From Puccinellia tenuiflora (taxonomy: Eukaryota > Streptophyta > Magnoliopsida > Poales > Poaceae): a stretch of DNA of 64,000 nt. Positions 23,266 through 34,329 of this stretch are shown one piece after another. A program made the translations under genes and the position numbers. The stretch covers positions 155,128 through 219,127 of the forward strand of contig QRDG01000421.1 in the NCBI GenBank assembly GCA_012064385.1, written 5' to 3'. Numbering within the stretch: position 1 is the first letter of the stretch; each line of letters starts with the position of its first letter. A model generated the notes under the pieces. It had not been told where the DNA came from. It was given only the letters and a program-made list of their open reading frames with translations, and made no database searches.

Positions 23266-23483
23266 TACTATCGGTAATCTTGGACCTATGGACTATGCTT
23301 ACAGAAAACTGGTTACAGGATTAGGTGTCCGCTCCACATTTAGCCCCCTCCCCCTTCTCCGCAGTTAATTCTCCAGGTGGGCCCGTCCATCTCCCAACCA
23401 AAAAATGACACGTAATCCCGTAACCTACTAGTTCGTAGAACCTGCCCGTAGATGTAGCGTTAATTGCATACTATATACGGATT

Positions 23484-23880
23484 TGCTAATCCTCAGGCGA
23501 CTGATTTTTTCTTATGTCTCAGTCACCCACAAAAATGTGCATGAATTGCACTTTTCTGGGAGAAATGTGCAATTGCACTTTTCTGCCAGAAAAGTGCAAT
23601 TCGTTCTAGTTGCACTTTTTTTTTAACTGCAGTTGCACTTTTTCTGAGGTGATTTAGACTTAAGAAATTCTCAGGCGCCTGATTTTTTCTTATGTCTCAG
23701 TCACCCACAAAAATGTACATGAGTTGCACTTTTCTAGGAAAAAATGTGCAATTGCACTTTTCTATCAAAAATGTGCAACTCATTCGAGTTGCACTTTTTT
23801 TAAAACTGCAGTTGCACTTTTCTAGATGATTGAGACTTAAGAAATTCTCAGTCAACTGAGACATAGGCAAACCCTACTAT
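23484..23880. repeat. 178-bp tandem duplication within a TCTCAGTC-ended repeat
   Basis: The unit starting AGGCGACTGATTTTTTCTTA at 23495 recurs at 23673 (period 178) with a few changes. Each unit holds several AAGTGCAATT/AATTGCACTT palindromic cores and TTCTCAG ends. The right end contains TTCTCAGTCAACTGAGA. Both the ends and the style (internal repeats built on a TTGCA core) resemble the LACS intron 1 insertion. Confidence 0.7.
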
Positions 23881-25166
23881 ATAAATAAAACAAAACATCC
23901 CATGTATGGTGCACCCCTTAGCGCAATAGGGATCCGCCCCTGTCTACAGCCAAATCTTAGTTTTCACCTTAGATAGCCCGTATAAATGCTCGGTTGATGT
24001 GGACTGAGCTCTCAATACAATTGCTTGGAAATATTTTCGTTTGAGTTGTTTGCAAGTTATTAAAAAGCTAAGAGGGGGTGCATGCGGCTGCATGTGCTTT
24101 TCCCTGTAAGAGGAGGCACATCATGTATGTTGAAATCCACCAACTTATGGGTGAAAACATCACATTAATTGCTAAATTTGAAAGTCTAACATAATTTATG
24201 TTCTACCGCTATTGCAGCTAGCGATCCATTTACAACGCAAAATTTGTTTTGAGTAGGGCTTCAAAACTAGACCCCGTGTTGATATATTTTTCTTGTCACA
24301 TGAGTTACCAGATTACAGTAAAATGGTTATCAGATTAACAATGGACAAACCATGATAATTGTTAGCACGAACAACTACCACTAAAATTGCACATGGTTAT
24401 TGGATCATTTGTAGCATTTTTATAGACATTGCAATGATATGTACAACTAGAGAGCGAATGTTTGAGTGTTTTTTAAGACTTAACATATGCTAACATTATA
24501 CATGAAATAGTATCGTGGAGCCTTGCATTGATGCAGAAATGACGTACATGAACCTAACAACCATCTTACTATAATATGATAAGTTAATAATTACAATCTA
24601 GTAACTATTGACGGAGAAAAGTTGTCAAAACATGTGAATATGAGCTCTAGTTTCGAAAATCACACCATGAGTAAGCCAAAGGTGGAAACAAATTTTCAAT
24701 CAGATTAGCGGTTTGGAAGATTTTTTTTAATGTAAGCATTAAGTGGAATCTAAATGATTTCATCACACATATCACTGCATGCATGTAGATTAACTACCAC
24801 CACATAGGAAAGAATCATATGCGGCGCTGCTAGGTAGCAAGGTCCAACATAAAATTTAACCAATTAAGTTTCCAGGTATTGCAAGAATACACCACATAAC
24901 CAACTGACTAAAATAAATAAATTCTAGTACATCAAGATCGCTCAATTGCCTGATTTGAACAGACATGTAGGAGGGAACTTTTTAGAATATTTTCTGTAAG
25001 TTGAAGTCGTTGACATTTGATCAAGTAGTCGACGGGATGTCCCACAACATGGCACATCTTAGGCTGAGGTGGGCACCACGAGTTAGTGAAGCTGGGAATA
25101 AGGTGGTGTTGTGTGATGGGTGAGTTAATTTATGATAAGTGAGCCCACGTGTGGTGGCTGCAGTGG
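23881..25166. other. AT-rich intergenic sequence, nothing recognised
   Basis: No reading frame of interest, clear inverted repeat or terminal motif was seen. The segment separates the MITE-rich IGPS upstream flank from the LTR block. Confidence 0.5.
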
Positions 25167-26036
25167 TGTAGTAATTAATCGTCGGTGGTCACCCCCAAGA
25201 GGAAGGTGAATGTCGTAGCTAGCAGCAAATTTCCGTCTCAGTTAAGAACCAAGGTTATCGAACCAGTAGGACTTGAAGATCAACAGCGAGGTACCCGATG
25301 ACAATCTCTAGCACTTGATCATCGTCAAGTGTGGACCTGCACACAATCAAACAATTCACTTTGCCCCCAACGGAAGGAAGATTGTCAATCTTCCCGGTCT
25401 GCTGAAAACAAAGGGATTAAATCTTATCGAGGAAAAGAGCAATTTATAAAAACGGATCAGCGAGCAAGCGATGATGGAAAGAAAGTAAACGAGGTTGTTA
25501 TCAATGGAAAAAGATGGACCGGGGGCCATATGTTCACTAGTAGTGTCTCTGTTGAAGATAAAATACAAACATGATGGGTGGACAAATTACAGTTGGGCAA
25601 TTGACAGAATTGTGACACAAACTTAATCTAGCTATGACATAGAGAATTTATATGTATTATTCATGTAGGCATCACGTCAAACATACATAGACCGTTATCC
25701 AACTGCATCTATGACTAATAATCCACCTAGGTATCGCTATCCAACATGTCACCCATCAGTATTAAGTTGCAAGCAACAGACAATTGCATTAAGCATAGTA
25801 CATGATGTAAGAAATATTCATGATCACGAAGACATAAACGTCGTTTTTTACCACTAGTAGCAACATTACACCCCCGTCCTTACACGTTTATCTGTCACTC
25901 GAGCGCAGGCACGGAGGGGGCATGAAACTACCATCTAAATAATCCCTCTTGGAGATACAATCAATCATTGGCCAAAGTAACCACTAACATCGGAGAGCAT
26001 GCAAGAGCAAAATAACACATAAAGATACCATGAATA
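25167..26036 (-). repeat. Partial Athila-type gypsy LTR in inverse orientation
   Basis: Read on the minus strand, this segment matches the 3' part of the LTR at 27379-28951: TTGCATGCTCTCCGATG, CCAATTGATTGTATCTCC-like text, CCCAACTGTAATTTGTC, CGGTCCATCTTTTTCC, AACCTTGGTTCTT and CTTGGGGGTGACCACC. It corresponds to roughly the last 870 bases of the 1.57-kb LTR. The 5' portion is missing and is replaced abruptly by GC-rich sequence at about 26037. Confidence 0.75.
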
Positions 26037-27378
26037 ATCCGAGTTTGGCCGAAAAATGATTCGCTCCCGACCCCCGCGCCGTCCTCGCTTGGGCGACTCG
26101 GGGGACTAGGGTTCCGCTGCCGCCGCCAGCCCTGCACCCTCGCACCCTCCCCTTCGCCGCTATCACCGGCGGCCGCTGGCCTGCCGCGGTGGCGGTGAGG
26201 CCTCTCCTCTGCCTCGTCCTTCGGCTGCTCCCCCTCTCGCGTGTGAGATGCGTTCATTGTGCCCCCAATTCGGCGCCAAGCCAAGCTCGATGCGGCCGCG
26301 CTATGGGCTCGGCCGTGGTTCCCCTGTCCGCTGCCGGTGCATCTACTTGGGTTTTGACCCAGATCTAGCACGGGATGGTCCCGCTAGATCCGACCAGGGG
26401 GTTGGTCCGCGCCTTGGCCGGTGGCCGTGTCCTCACTCCACTTCTGTTGATGGTCTAGAGTTCCTCGGGTGGTTCTTGTGGATTTGAGCATCGCTTGTTT
26501 GGCATGCACGGAGCGCTGCTATGTCCGTGAGGATGGGGTGCGAACTGGAAGGAATACCGGTGCGGCAACCGGGGTGGCTGGTTGTGTGCCTATGGCCTGC
26601 CTTCTGTCGGGAGGTAGGTGAGGGTGGTTCTTCGTTGGTACATCGGGGCGGCGGCCCTAAGTGGCGGGCGCGGTGGTGTTTGACGGCAGGCTCCACTTCA
26701 TAAGGAGTTGGTTGTGTTCCTTGGCCGTGTGGGTGGCAAGGATGATAGCGGTTGGAAATCCTAGCAAGGTCCGGCGAGGGCACCGTTCCTTGCCCACATG
26801 CTGATCTGGAGGCTCTGTTGCAGCCATGGTGTCCCCTGCCCTCCATGGTGGGGGTTGGAGTCGGGGACCCTTGTTGAGAGGTTGGTGGAGATCTGACCGA
26901 GGTAAAGCTCAATTTCTCGTTGACTCCGGTGTCGGCTACGCCCGTGGGCACTGCTTTCCCTCTTGAGGGCGACGCTGTGGTTCCACCCCACCTCCCTGGT
27001 GTATACTCCGGGTGAAAACCCTGGTCATTGACCCAACGGTGGCAGCGCTTCTGCATCGTGACCTCCTTGAAGGCACCGTCTTGGAGCAGGGGTCTCTTCG
27101 CTCCGCCATGGCTGTTTGAGCGCAAAGCTGGCGCCTTTTCAGAGCCAACGATCTGAAGTAAAGTTGTCTTATTCCTGTGCCTTGGTGGAGGCACAACCTG
27201 CGGACCCGGTGGTCTGATCCCGCCCCTTTGGTGGCTGGCCGTTCTACGCAAGGGTTTGGTGCTCGCCGTTGTCGGTGTTGTCCGTTCCCGCCCCTCTGGT
27301 GGCTGGCCGTTCTATGCAAGGGTTTGGTGCTCGCCGATGTCGATGTTGCGGTCTCTGTTCGACGCTTTGATGCTCGGC
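26037..27378 (+). mobile_element. GC-rich LINE-like 5' fragment (unclassified)
   Basis: The piece starts with a C-rich leader (CTAGGGTTCCGCTGCCGCCG) and continues with G/T-rich text (GGTGGCTGGCCGTTC, GGCGGCGGC...) that resembles the 5' regions of Triticeae LINEs. No reverse transcriptase or endonuclease can be read. Reading frames on both strands overlap heavily and are not convincing. It contains a 68-bp tandem duplication (CCCGCCCCTTTGGTGGCTGG at 27219 and a near copy at 27287). It ends exactly where the next LTR begins. Confidence 0.35.
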
Positions 27379-28951
27379 TGATACGTGTCAACCGTATCTA
27401 TAATTTTTGATTGATCCATGCTTGTTTTATGCCATTGTCACATATTTTACTATCTTATTATATCATTTTTAGGCATTTTATTGGACTAACCTATTGACAG
27501 GATGCCCACTCCCAGTTCCCTGTTTTTGTTGTTTTCTATTTCAGAAAATCCACTTCTAGAAATATTCTCGGAATTGCACGAAAATTACAGGGAATTTTTA
27601 TTCGTCAAGATGAAGACATAGACCAAAGGGGAGCCTGAGGGGCTACCCAGGGGCCAGGGCGACCCCCCTGGTCGCAGCCCCACTAGGACCCGTGGCTGGG
27701 ACCCGCCCCTGCCCCCTGGAGGTCGCCTCGGCCCCCCTCGACGCCCATAAATACCTAATTGCTCTAATTTTGACGGGGCGGTGATTATTTTCCATGAACT
27801 CCACCTGAAGCCGATGCCAACTCGAAACCTAATTGGGTGAGATTCTAAAGCTGTCCCTGGCACCCTGCCGGAGGGGAGATTGATCCTGGAGGGCTCTACA
27901 TTGACATGCCTTCCGCCGGGTTGATGCGTGAGTAGTTCCACCTTGGACTACGGGTCCATGGCAGTAGCTAGATGGTTGTATCTCTCTCTTGTGCTTCATG
28001 TTTATGATCTTGTGAGCTGCCTAACATGATCAGGATCGACTATTTTAATTCTATATGATGTGTTTGCTGGGATTCGATGGATTATGAAGTTATGTTGATT
28101 TATGTTCTTGCATGCTCTCCGATGTGCGTAGTTACTTTGGCCAAGTGATTGCTTGTATCTCCAGGAGAGAGTATTTATGCTAGATAGTTGGTTCATGCCC
28201 CTCTTGTGCCTGGGCACGAGCGACAGAAACGTCTAAGGACAAGGGTGTGTTGTTGCGACTAAGGGGAAAACAACGGTGTTTATATCTACGTGATTATAAA
28301 TATTGCTTACATCATGCACTGTTCTTAATGCAATTGTCTGTTGCCTGCAACTTAATACCGTTGGGTGACAAGTTGGATAGCGATCCCGCGGTAGACTTTT
28401 TAGGCAAAGATGCAGTTGGACTCAACGGCCTTTGTTATTTGTTGTGATGCCTACATGAATATTACCATGAACTCTTTGATTTGGCCAAATTATGTTTGTT
28501 TCATAATCTTGTCAATTGCCCAGCTGTAATTTGTTTACCTGCCATATGAGTATTTTATTTATTGGAGAGACACCACTAGTGAACCCATGGCCCCCGGTCC
28601 ATCTTTTTCCATTGATTACAACATCGTATACTTGCTTTCCACCATCACTTGCTCGCCGGTACGTTTCCATATTTTCATTCACTACACTATACATTTAACC
28701 GCTTTGTTTTCAGCAGACCGGGAAGATTGACAACCTTCCTGCCGTTGGGGGAAAAGTATTTGTTTGAGTGTGTGCAGGTCCATGTTCGTCGATGGTTAAG
28801 CGCCAGATATCGTTGACGTGCACCTCGTTGTTGATTTCAAAGTCCTACTGGTTCGATTAAACCTTGGTTCTTCACTGAGGGAAAAACTGCTACTTGCTAC
28901 ATCCACGCTTTCGCTTGGGGCACCACCTAACGTTACTATTTCCAATCATCA
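27379..28951 (+). repeat. 5' LTR of the Athila-type element
   Basis: Begins TGATACGTGTCAACCGTATC and ends CCAATCATCA, 11 bases before the primer-binding site. It is clearly similar along its length to 32313-33912, and more distantly to the solo LTR at 34330-37321 and the inverted piece at 25167-26036. Confidence 0.85.
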
Positions 28952-28962
28952 AGCAGTTTTTC

Positions 28963-28980
28963 TGGCGCCGTTGCCAGGGA
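28963..28980 (+). other. Primer-binding site, tRNA-Asp type
   Basis: TGGCGCCGTTGCCAGGGA matches the well-known Athila-group primer site (TGGCGCCGTTGCCGGGGA) with one difference. It fixes the orientation of the element as plus strand. Confidence 0.85.
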
Positions 28981-29139
28981 CTTTGAAGCTGTAGCAAGGG
29001 GAGTCTCATACTCTCAATCACTTTACTTTGCTTTTGTCTTGCTTAGCTTATTTCTTGTTTAAAAATTTTAAAAACCCAAAAAATTAGTGTAGTCTTTATT
29101 CCTGTTTTGTTTACTTTTTTCTTTTGCTTAGTAGCTATG

Positions 29140-29590
29140 TTTCCTCTTGAGTTTGGTATGAAGAAGGTTAACGTTGGAAGTGGGGATGTTATTGGAAATG
29201 ATAATATTGAAGAGTTCCTCACTTTTTCTAGCAAGCTCTTTGCTCATGAGAAAAGATCTATAGTTGATTATTAGAAAGGATAATATTGAAGAGTTCCTCA
29301 CCCATAATTATGATTCTGCTATCTCTTGTTTGGTGAATCGGCTTGAGCATAGGTTTGCTAACCTAAACCCAATTTTGCAGAAAATGTTCCTTAAACATTA
29401 TAGCATGGAGAGAGGGGAAGAAAAATATTATGTGCTAGATATCCTTCTCCATGAATTTGATGATATTGTTATAGAAGCTCGAAAAATATTTGCTCGTTAT
29501 GGTCGTCTTGGAACTTATCCAAATATTCCTAACCATTTGGAAGTTAGGGATAAAAACTTGAGAAAGTACACTTGTACCAATGAAAAGTAA
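29140..29590 (+). pseudogene. Degenerate gag-region ORF of the Athila-type element
   Basis: An open frame from about 29264 to 29590 encodes 108 residues (VNRLEHRFANLNP, LQKMFLKHYSMERGEEKYY, LLHEFDDIV, FARYGRLGTYP). Upstream at 29138 a related frame begins MFPLEFGMKKVNVG and stops. A direct duplication of GATAATATTGAAGAGTTCCT at 29200 and 29278 separates the two. The text looks like a repeat-borne protein of Triticeae retrotransposons. It lacks a zinc knuckle, and I cannot assign a function beyond likely gag-region origin. Confidence 0.5.
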
Positions 29591-29599
29591 GAATATTTT

Positions 29600-32298
29600 C
29601 ATATTTCTGTTCCCTTCAAACTTTTAGGGATAGCCGATGATTTGATAGACAATTTTGCTTGGATCTCACCCGAAAATCTTTTTGATGAAGCAAGCAAGCC
29701 CATAAAGGACAATAAAGATGGATCTCAACCCTACATATCGGAGATTGATTGCTAATGTGAGAAGCCTAATGAGGATGGTAAGAAAGGTAATGTTGTTCAT
29801 GAAGATGAAGATGATCTTGATTTTGAAAAGACATGATATTTGGCATTGCGCCTAGCTAAAAGGCGTTAAAGAAAAGCGCTTTTGGGGAGGCAACCAATTT
29901 TTATTTTTGCTTTCTTGAGTCATGGAGTTGTTGCCTATGTAGAAGCTTCATTGTATATTTTTCTTTTGGTTTTTTGTGCCAAGAATTAGCCTCTAATGCA
30001 TTGAAAGTGCGAGGTGTTGATTTGCTGTCCAGAAACAGATTATGTGCGCCTGTTACCGAAAATCTTGAAAAATCCCAGAACGTGATATTTTTCTGAAATG
30101 TTTTGACAGAAAGCCTAATACTTTTATCTATCTTTCATTAGTTTTCAGTTTTCTGATTTGAGCTACAGAAGAGCCTCTTAAAATTTGATCTTTACAGACT
30201 GTTCTGTTTTTGACAGATTCGGCCTTTATTTGTATTCGCCTCTTTTATTAGCGTCATTCGTGGTACTTTTTGGAAGGAGTGCCACTTTGAGGCTTAGTAA
30301 ACAGTAGCTAATGTTAAGTCAAGTTTGTGCAATTTTTCTTGGTGAAACTTAAGTGGGCTTTATTTTATGAGTACTAACCCTCTAATTAGTTTATGATAAG
30401 TTTTGTGTGAAGGGAGTTTTTAAGTTCCACGAAAGAGGATGACGAGAGAAATCGAAGGATGGACAAAAGCACAAGCTTGGGGATGCCCCCATGGAACCCC
30501 CTGTACATTTAAGAAGACTCAAACGTCTAAGCTTGGGGATGCCCAAGGCATCCCCTCTTCTTCCTTGACAATCATCACGTCGTCTCCGTTGAAATTAAGT
30601 TTTTATCACTTTACATATTATGTGCTGTTCTTGGAGCATCAGTTTGTTTTGGTTTGTTTGCTGGTCATATGCCTGTTGAACCCTAGCTATCTTGTGTGGG
30701 AGAGAGACACGCTCCATTTTTTCATTAGAATACTCTTGTGTTTCACTTATATCTTGCTGAGTATTCTTAGCTGGTGTTGTTTGCTAGTAAGCTCTCGCTT
30801 TTAGCTTTTATCTTGTTTAGATATGCTAGTTGTTGCAGTTAAACTCTCTTGTTCTTCACTTATATCTGTTGAGAGAGTTGTTCTTGGTTGTTTTGGTTGA
30901 TGGTTAGAGCAAAAGAATGTCGTGCATGTGGTAGTGTTATAAAGAAAAGCCTGCATAGTCTTGTAGATATTCATGTGTGGATAATTTGATGTTTCTCAAT
31001 TGTTTTGAGGTATTAAGTAAGCTAATGTTTAAACTTGCTGGTTATTTAAGTTAAATCTCATTAGTGATGAATTACCGTTAAAACTTGAATTTATATAATT
31101 TTTATTCTTGTAAGTTCGACCGTCAAGTATTTTTATCAAACGAATGTTTGGTCGACAAGGAAGACATTATGGAGTTTTGTGCTTATGCTTAATGTATGTT
31201 CTACAGTCATTCTTGTTCTGGTTACTGTTACTTGTTTGCTTTGATATCCTTTTGCTAGCCGAATGCTGCTCGTGCATCCAAACTCCTTGAGCCAAATATT
31301 TTTCCAGCAGTTTCCACCATACCTACCATACATTGTACTTCTTGCCATTCCAAGTAAATTTGTCATGTGGTAACTTTAAACCTTCAAAATAATCCTTTTT
31401 GTGCCTCCGTTTTTAGCTCATGAGGAAGTGTTAGAGAAATTTATTTTATCCTGTGTCACCTCTTTCACCTGATGAGCATGGAATTCATGATCATTTAAAT
31501 TTGCCGAGAGCTGGCCAAGGGTTCCCAGCCCACAAAATATAAATTCAACCATAACTAATATCTCCTTCATACATTATACCTGAGAAACCAGTCAAACATT
31601 GGTTAGTGATAAACAAAGGAGACAGAGGAATGTTGTCGTTCCTCTATGGGAGCCGCTCTCAAAAGTCTAAAGTTTTGCTTAGCATGGGGAACCAATGGAT
31701 TTTTATGCTATGGATTCGTTGATGAAAGCATATGTTTCTCAAAATTGTTTTACTTCTGTTTTTAAAATTTAAAAAGCTCTAGCACATAATTAATCTCTGC
31801 TTCCCTCTGCGAAGGGCCTTTCTTTTACTATTCATGTTGAGTCAGTTTTCCTTTTCTCTCTCCATCTACTCAAAGCAAACTTGTAACACTAACCCTGGGT
31901 GCAGTTAATTATATTATATCTTTATGCTTAATCATGATTCTTTATGTTGACTTTATCCATGAGATAAGCATGTTGAAAGTTGAAGCAATGCTAAAAATTA
32001 CATCTTCCTTTGTGTTGACTTCAAACATTTTTGACAATAAAATATTACCTTGAGAACTTTCATGGTATGTCAATCTTTATGATGTCATGTCTCCAAAGTA
32101 TTATTCATGAAAGGTTTTTTTTAGATGATGCAACTTGGTTAATCATTGTTTGCTTCTTATCAACTATAGACAATTGTTTTGAATCACTTCATTCATATCA
32201 TGTGTTTTACATTACTATCTTGATCAAGATTATGTTGGTAGCATGTCTCATCAAATATTCTTTTTTATCACTTACCTACTCGAGGATGAGTACGAGTT
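29600..32298 (+). other. Non-coding interior of the Athila-type element
   Basis: No pol frame is visible. Recognisable marks are GGCATTGCGCCTAGCTAAAA followed by GAAAAGCGCTTTTGGGGAGG (29840-29895), and two copies of AAGCTTGGGGATGCCC (30475 and 30529), which echo the polypurine tract. The remainder is AT-rich with frequent stops. Confidence 0.6.
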
Positions 32299-32312
32299 AA
32301 GCTTGGGGATGC

Positions 32313-33912
32313 TGATACGTGTCAAACGTATCTATAATTTTTGATTGATCCATGCTTATTTTGTGCCATTGTCACATGTTTTTACTATCTTATTATATCA
32401 TTTATAGGAATTTTATTGGACTAACCTATTGACAAGCTGCCTAGTGCCAGTTCCCTGTTTATGCGGTTTTCTATTTCAGAAAATCCACTTCTGGATATAT
32501 TCTCAGAATTGCACAAAAATTTACGGGGAATTTTGATTCGTGAAGATGAAGACCTGGACCAAAGGGGATCCTGAGGGGCCACCCAGGGGCCAGGGACGAA
32601 TCCTGGCCGCGGCCCCACCAGGACCCACGTCTGGGTCCCGCCCCTGCCCCCTGGTGGTCGCCCTGGGCCCCCCTCAACGCCCGTAAATACCAAATTGCCT
32701 AATTTAGACGAGGCGGTGATTATTTTCCACGAACTCCACCCGAAGCCGTCGCCACCTTGAATCCTAATTCGGGGAGATTCTGAAGCTGTCCCTGGCACCC
32801 TGCCGGAGGGGAGATTGATCCCGAAGGGCTCTACATCGCCATGCCTTCCACCGGGTTGATGCGAGAGTAGTTCCACCTTGGACTACGAGTCCATGGCAGT
32901 AGCTAGATGGTTATCTCTCTCCCTTGTGCTTCATGTTTATGATCTTGTAAGCTGCCTAACATGATCAAGATCAACTATTGTAATGCTATATGATGTGTTT
33001 GTTGGGATCCGATGGATTATGAAGTTATGATCAGGTTGTGCATAGTTCTTATATGTTGATTTATGTACTTGCATGCTCTCCGATGTGCGTAGTTATTTTG
33101 ACCAAGTGATTGCTTGTATCTCCAAGAGAGAGTATTTATGTTAGATAGTTGGTTCATGCCCCATCTTGTGCCTGGGCACGAGTGATAGAAACATCTAAGG
33201 ACGAGGGTGTGATGTTGCGACTAAGGGAAAAACATCGGTGTTTATATCTACGTGATTATAAATATTACTTACATCATGCACTGTTCTTAATGCAATTGTC
33301 TGTTGCTTGCAACTTAATATTGTTGTGTGATAGGTTGGATAGCGATCCCGCGGTGGACTTTTTTTAGGCAAAGATGCAGTTGGACTCAACGGTCCTTGAT
33401 ATTTGTTGTAATGTCTACATGAATACTACCATGAACTATTTGATTTGGCTAAATTAAGTTTGTGTCATAATCTTGTCAATTGCCCAGCTATAATTTGTTT
33501 ACCCGTCATATGAGTATTTTATTTATTAGAGATACATCACTAGTGAACCCATGCCCCGGTCCATCTTTTTTCATTGATTACAACACTGTTTACTTGCTTT
33601 CCACCATCACTTGCTCACTGGTCCGTTTCCATATTTCATCCACCACACTATATGTTCAACCGCTTTGTTTTCAGCGGACCGGGAAAATTGGCAACCTTCC
33701 TGCCGTTGGGGGCTAAGTAATTATTTGAGTGTGTGGAGGTCCATGCTCGTTGATGGTTACGCGCCAGAGATCGGTGATGTGCACCTCGTTGTTGATTTCA
33801 AAAAATCCTACTGGTTCGATTAAACCTTGGTTCTTCACTGAGAGAAAACTGCTACTTGCTGCATCCACACCTTCGCTTGGGGTACCACCAACGCTATCAC
33901 CAACACAAATCA
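32313..33912 (+). repeat. 3' LTR of the Athila-type element
   Basis: Starts TGATACGTGTCAAACG directly after the polypurine tract (GCTTGGGGATGC) and ends CACAAATCA. It differs from the 5' LTR by many substitutions and small indels by eye, so the insertion is old. Confidence 0.85.
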
Positions 33913-34329
33913 TGTACCAAAGCTGACAACGACTATACAGCAAGGAGGTATCAAACTAGGCACTATACAGCAAGGAGCTCACCCTCCACGTATTTTTTCG
34001 CCACTCGGGAGGACTTCGAGCTCACGCGTGCGACTAGCCAGGGTGAATGTAGCCGCTGGTCGAGGAGCTCTGCACCATCCCAAACACGATTGGGATTTGC
34101 CGTAGCTCCAACGGTCATGGCCAATGTCGGGAAACTCCGGCACCGTACGTGTCCCCCCAACTTTCGACCAAATTCCTAAATAGAAGTTTTTTCTCCCATG
34201 TCTATTATCATATCAATTTTAGGATGATAGTTTAATTGTGATGCATATTTAGGATCAATTTCGAACCCAAAAGAAGGGGTCGAAGACAAGAGAAAATTTC
34301 TACTCAGTCCATGAAGATGAGTTGTTGTG
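33913..34329. other. Unassigned sequence between two LTR elements
   Basis: It contains a short direct repeat CACTATACAGCAAGGAG (at about 33933 and 33961) and otherwise nothing recognisable. The last five bases, TTGTG, are the left target duplication of the solo LTR. Confidence 0.5.

Larger units (their letters stand above)
27379..33912 (+). mobile_element. Non-autonomous Athila-type gypsy LTR retrotransposon (two LTRs, no pol)
   Basis: The 5' LTR is 27379-28951 (1573 bp). The tRNA-Asp-type primer site TGGCGCCGTTGCCAGGGA is at 28963-28980. The internal region runs to 32312, with polypurine tract AGCTTGGGGATGC just before the 3' LTR at 32313-33912 (1600 bp). Both LTRs begin TGATACGTGTCAA and end ...AATCA. 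The 3.4-kb interior lacks protease, reverse transcriptase, RNase H and integrase. It keeps a short gag-region ORF and the GAAAAGCGCTTTTGGGGAGGCAACC segment typical of Triticeae gypsy elements. The expected 5-bp target duplication is absent (TCGGC before, TGTAC after), suggesting later recombination. Confidence 0.85.

Noticed and set aside
26433..27251. 272-codon minus-strand ORF
   Set aside because: It covers a GC-rich LINE-like fragment, has no recognisable motif, and alternative frames overlap it. The composition alone explains the openness.
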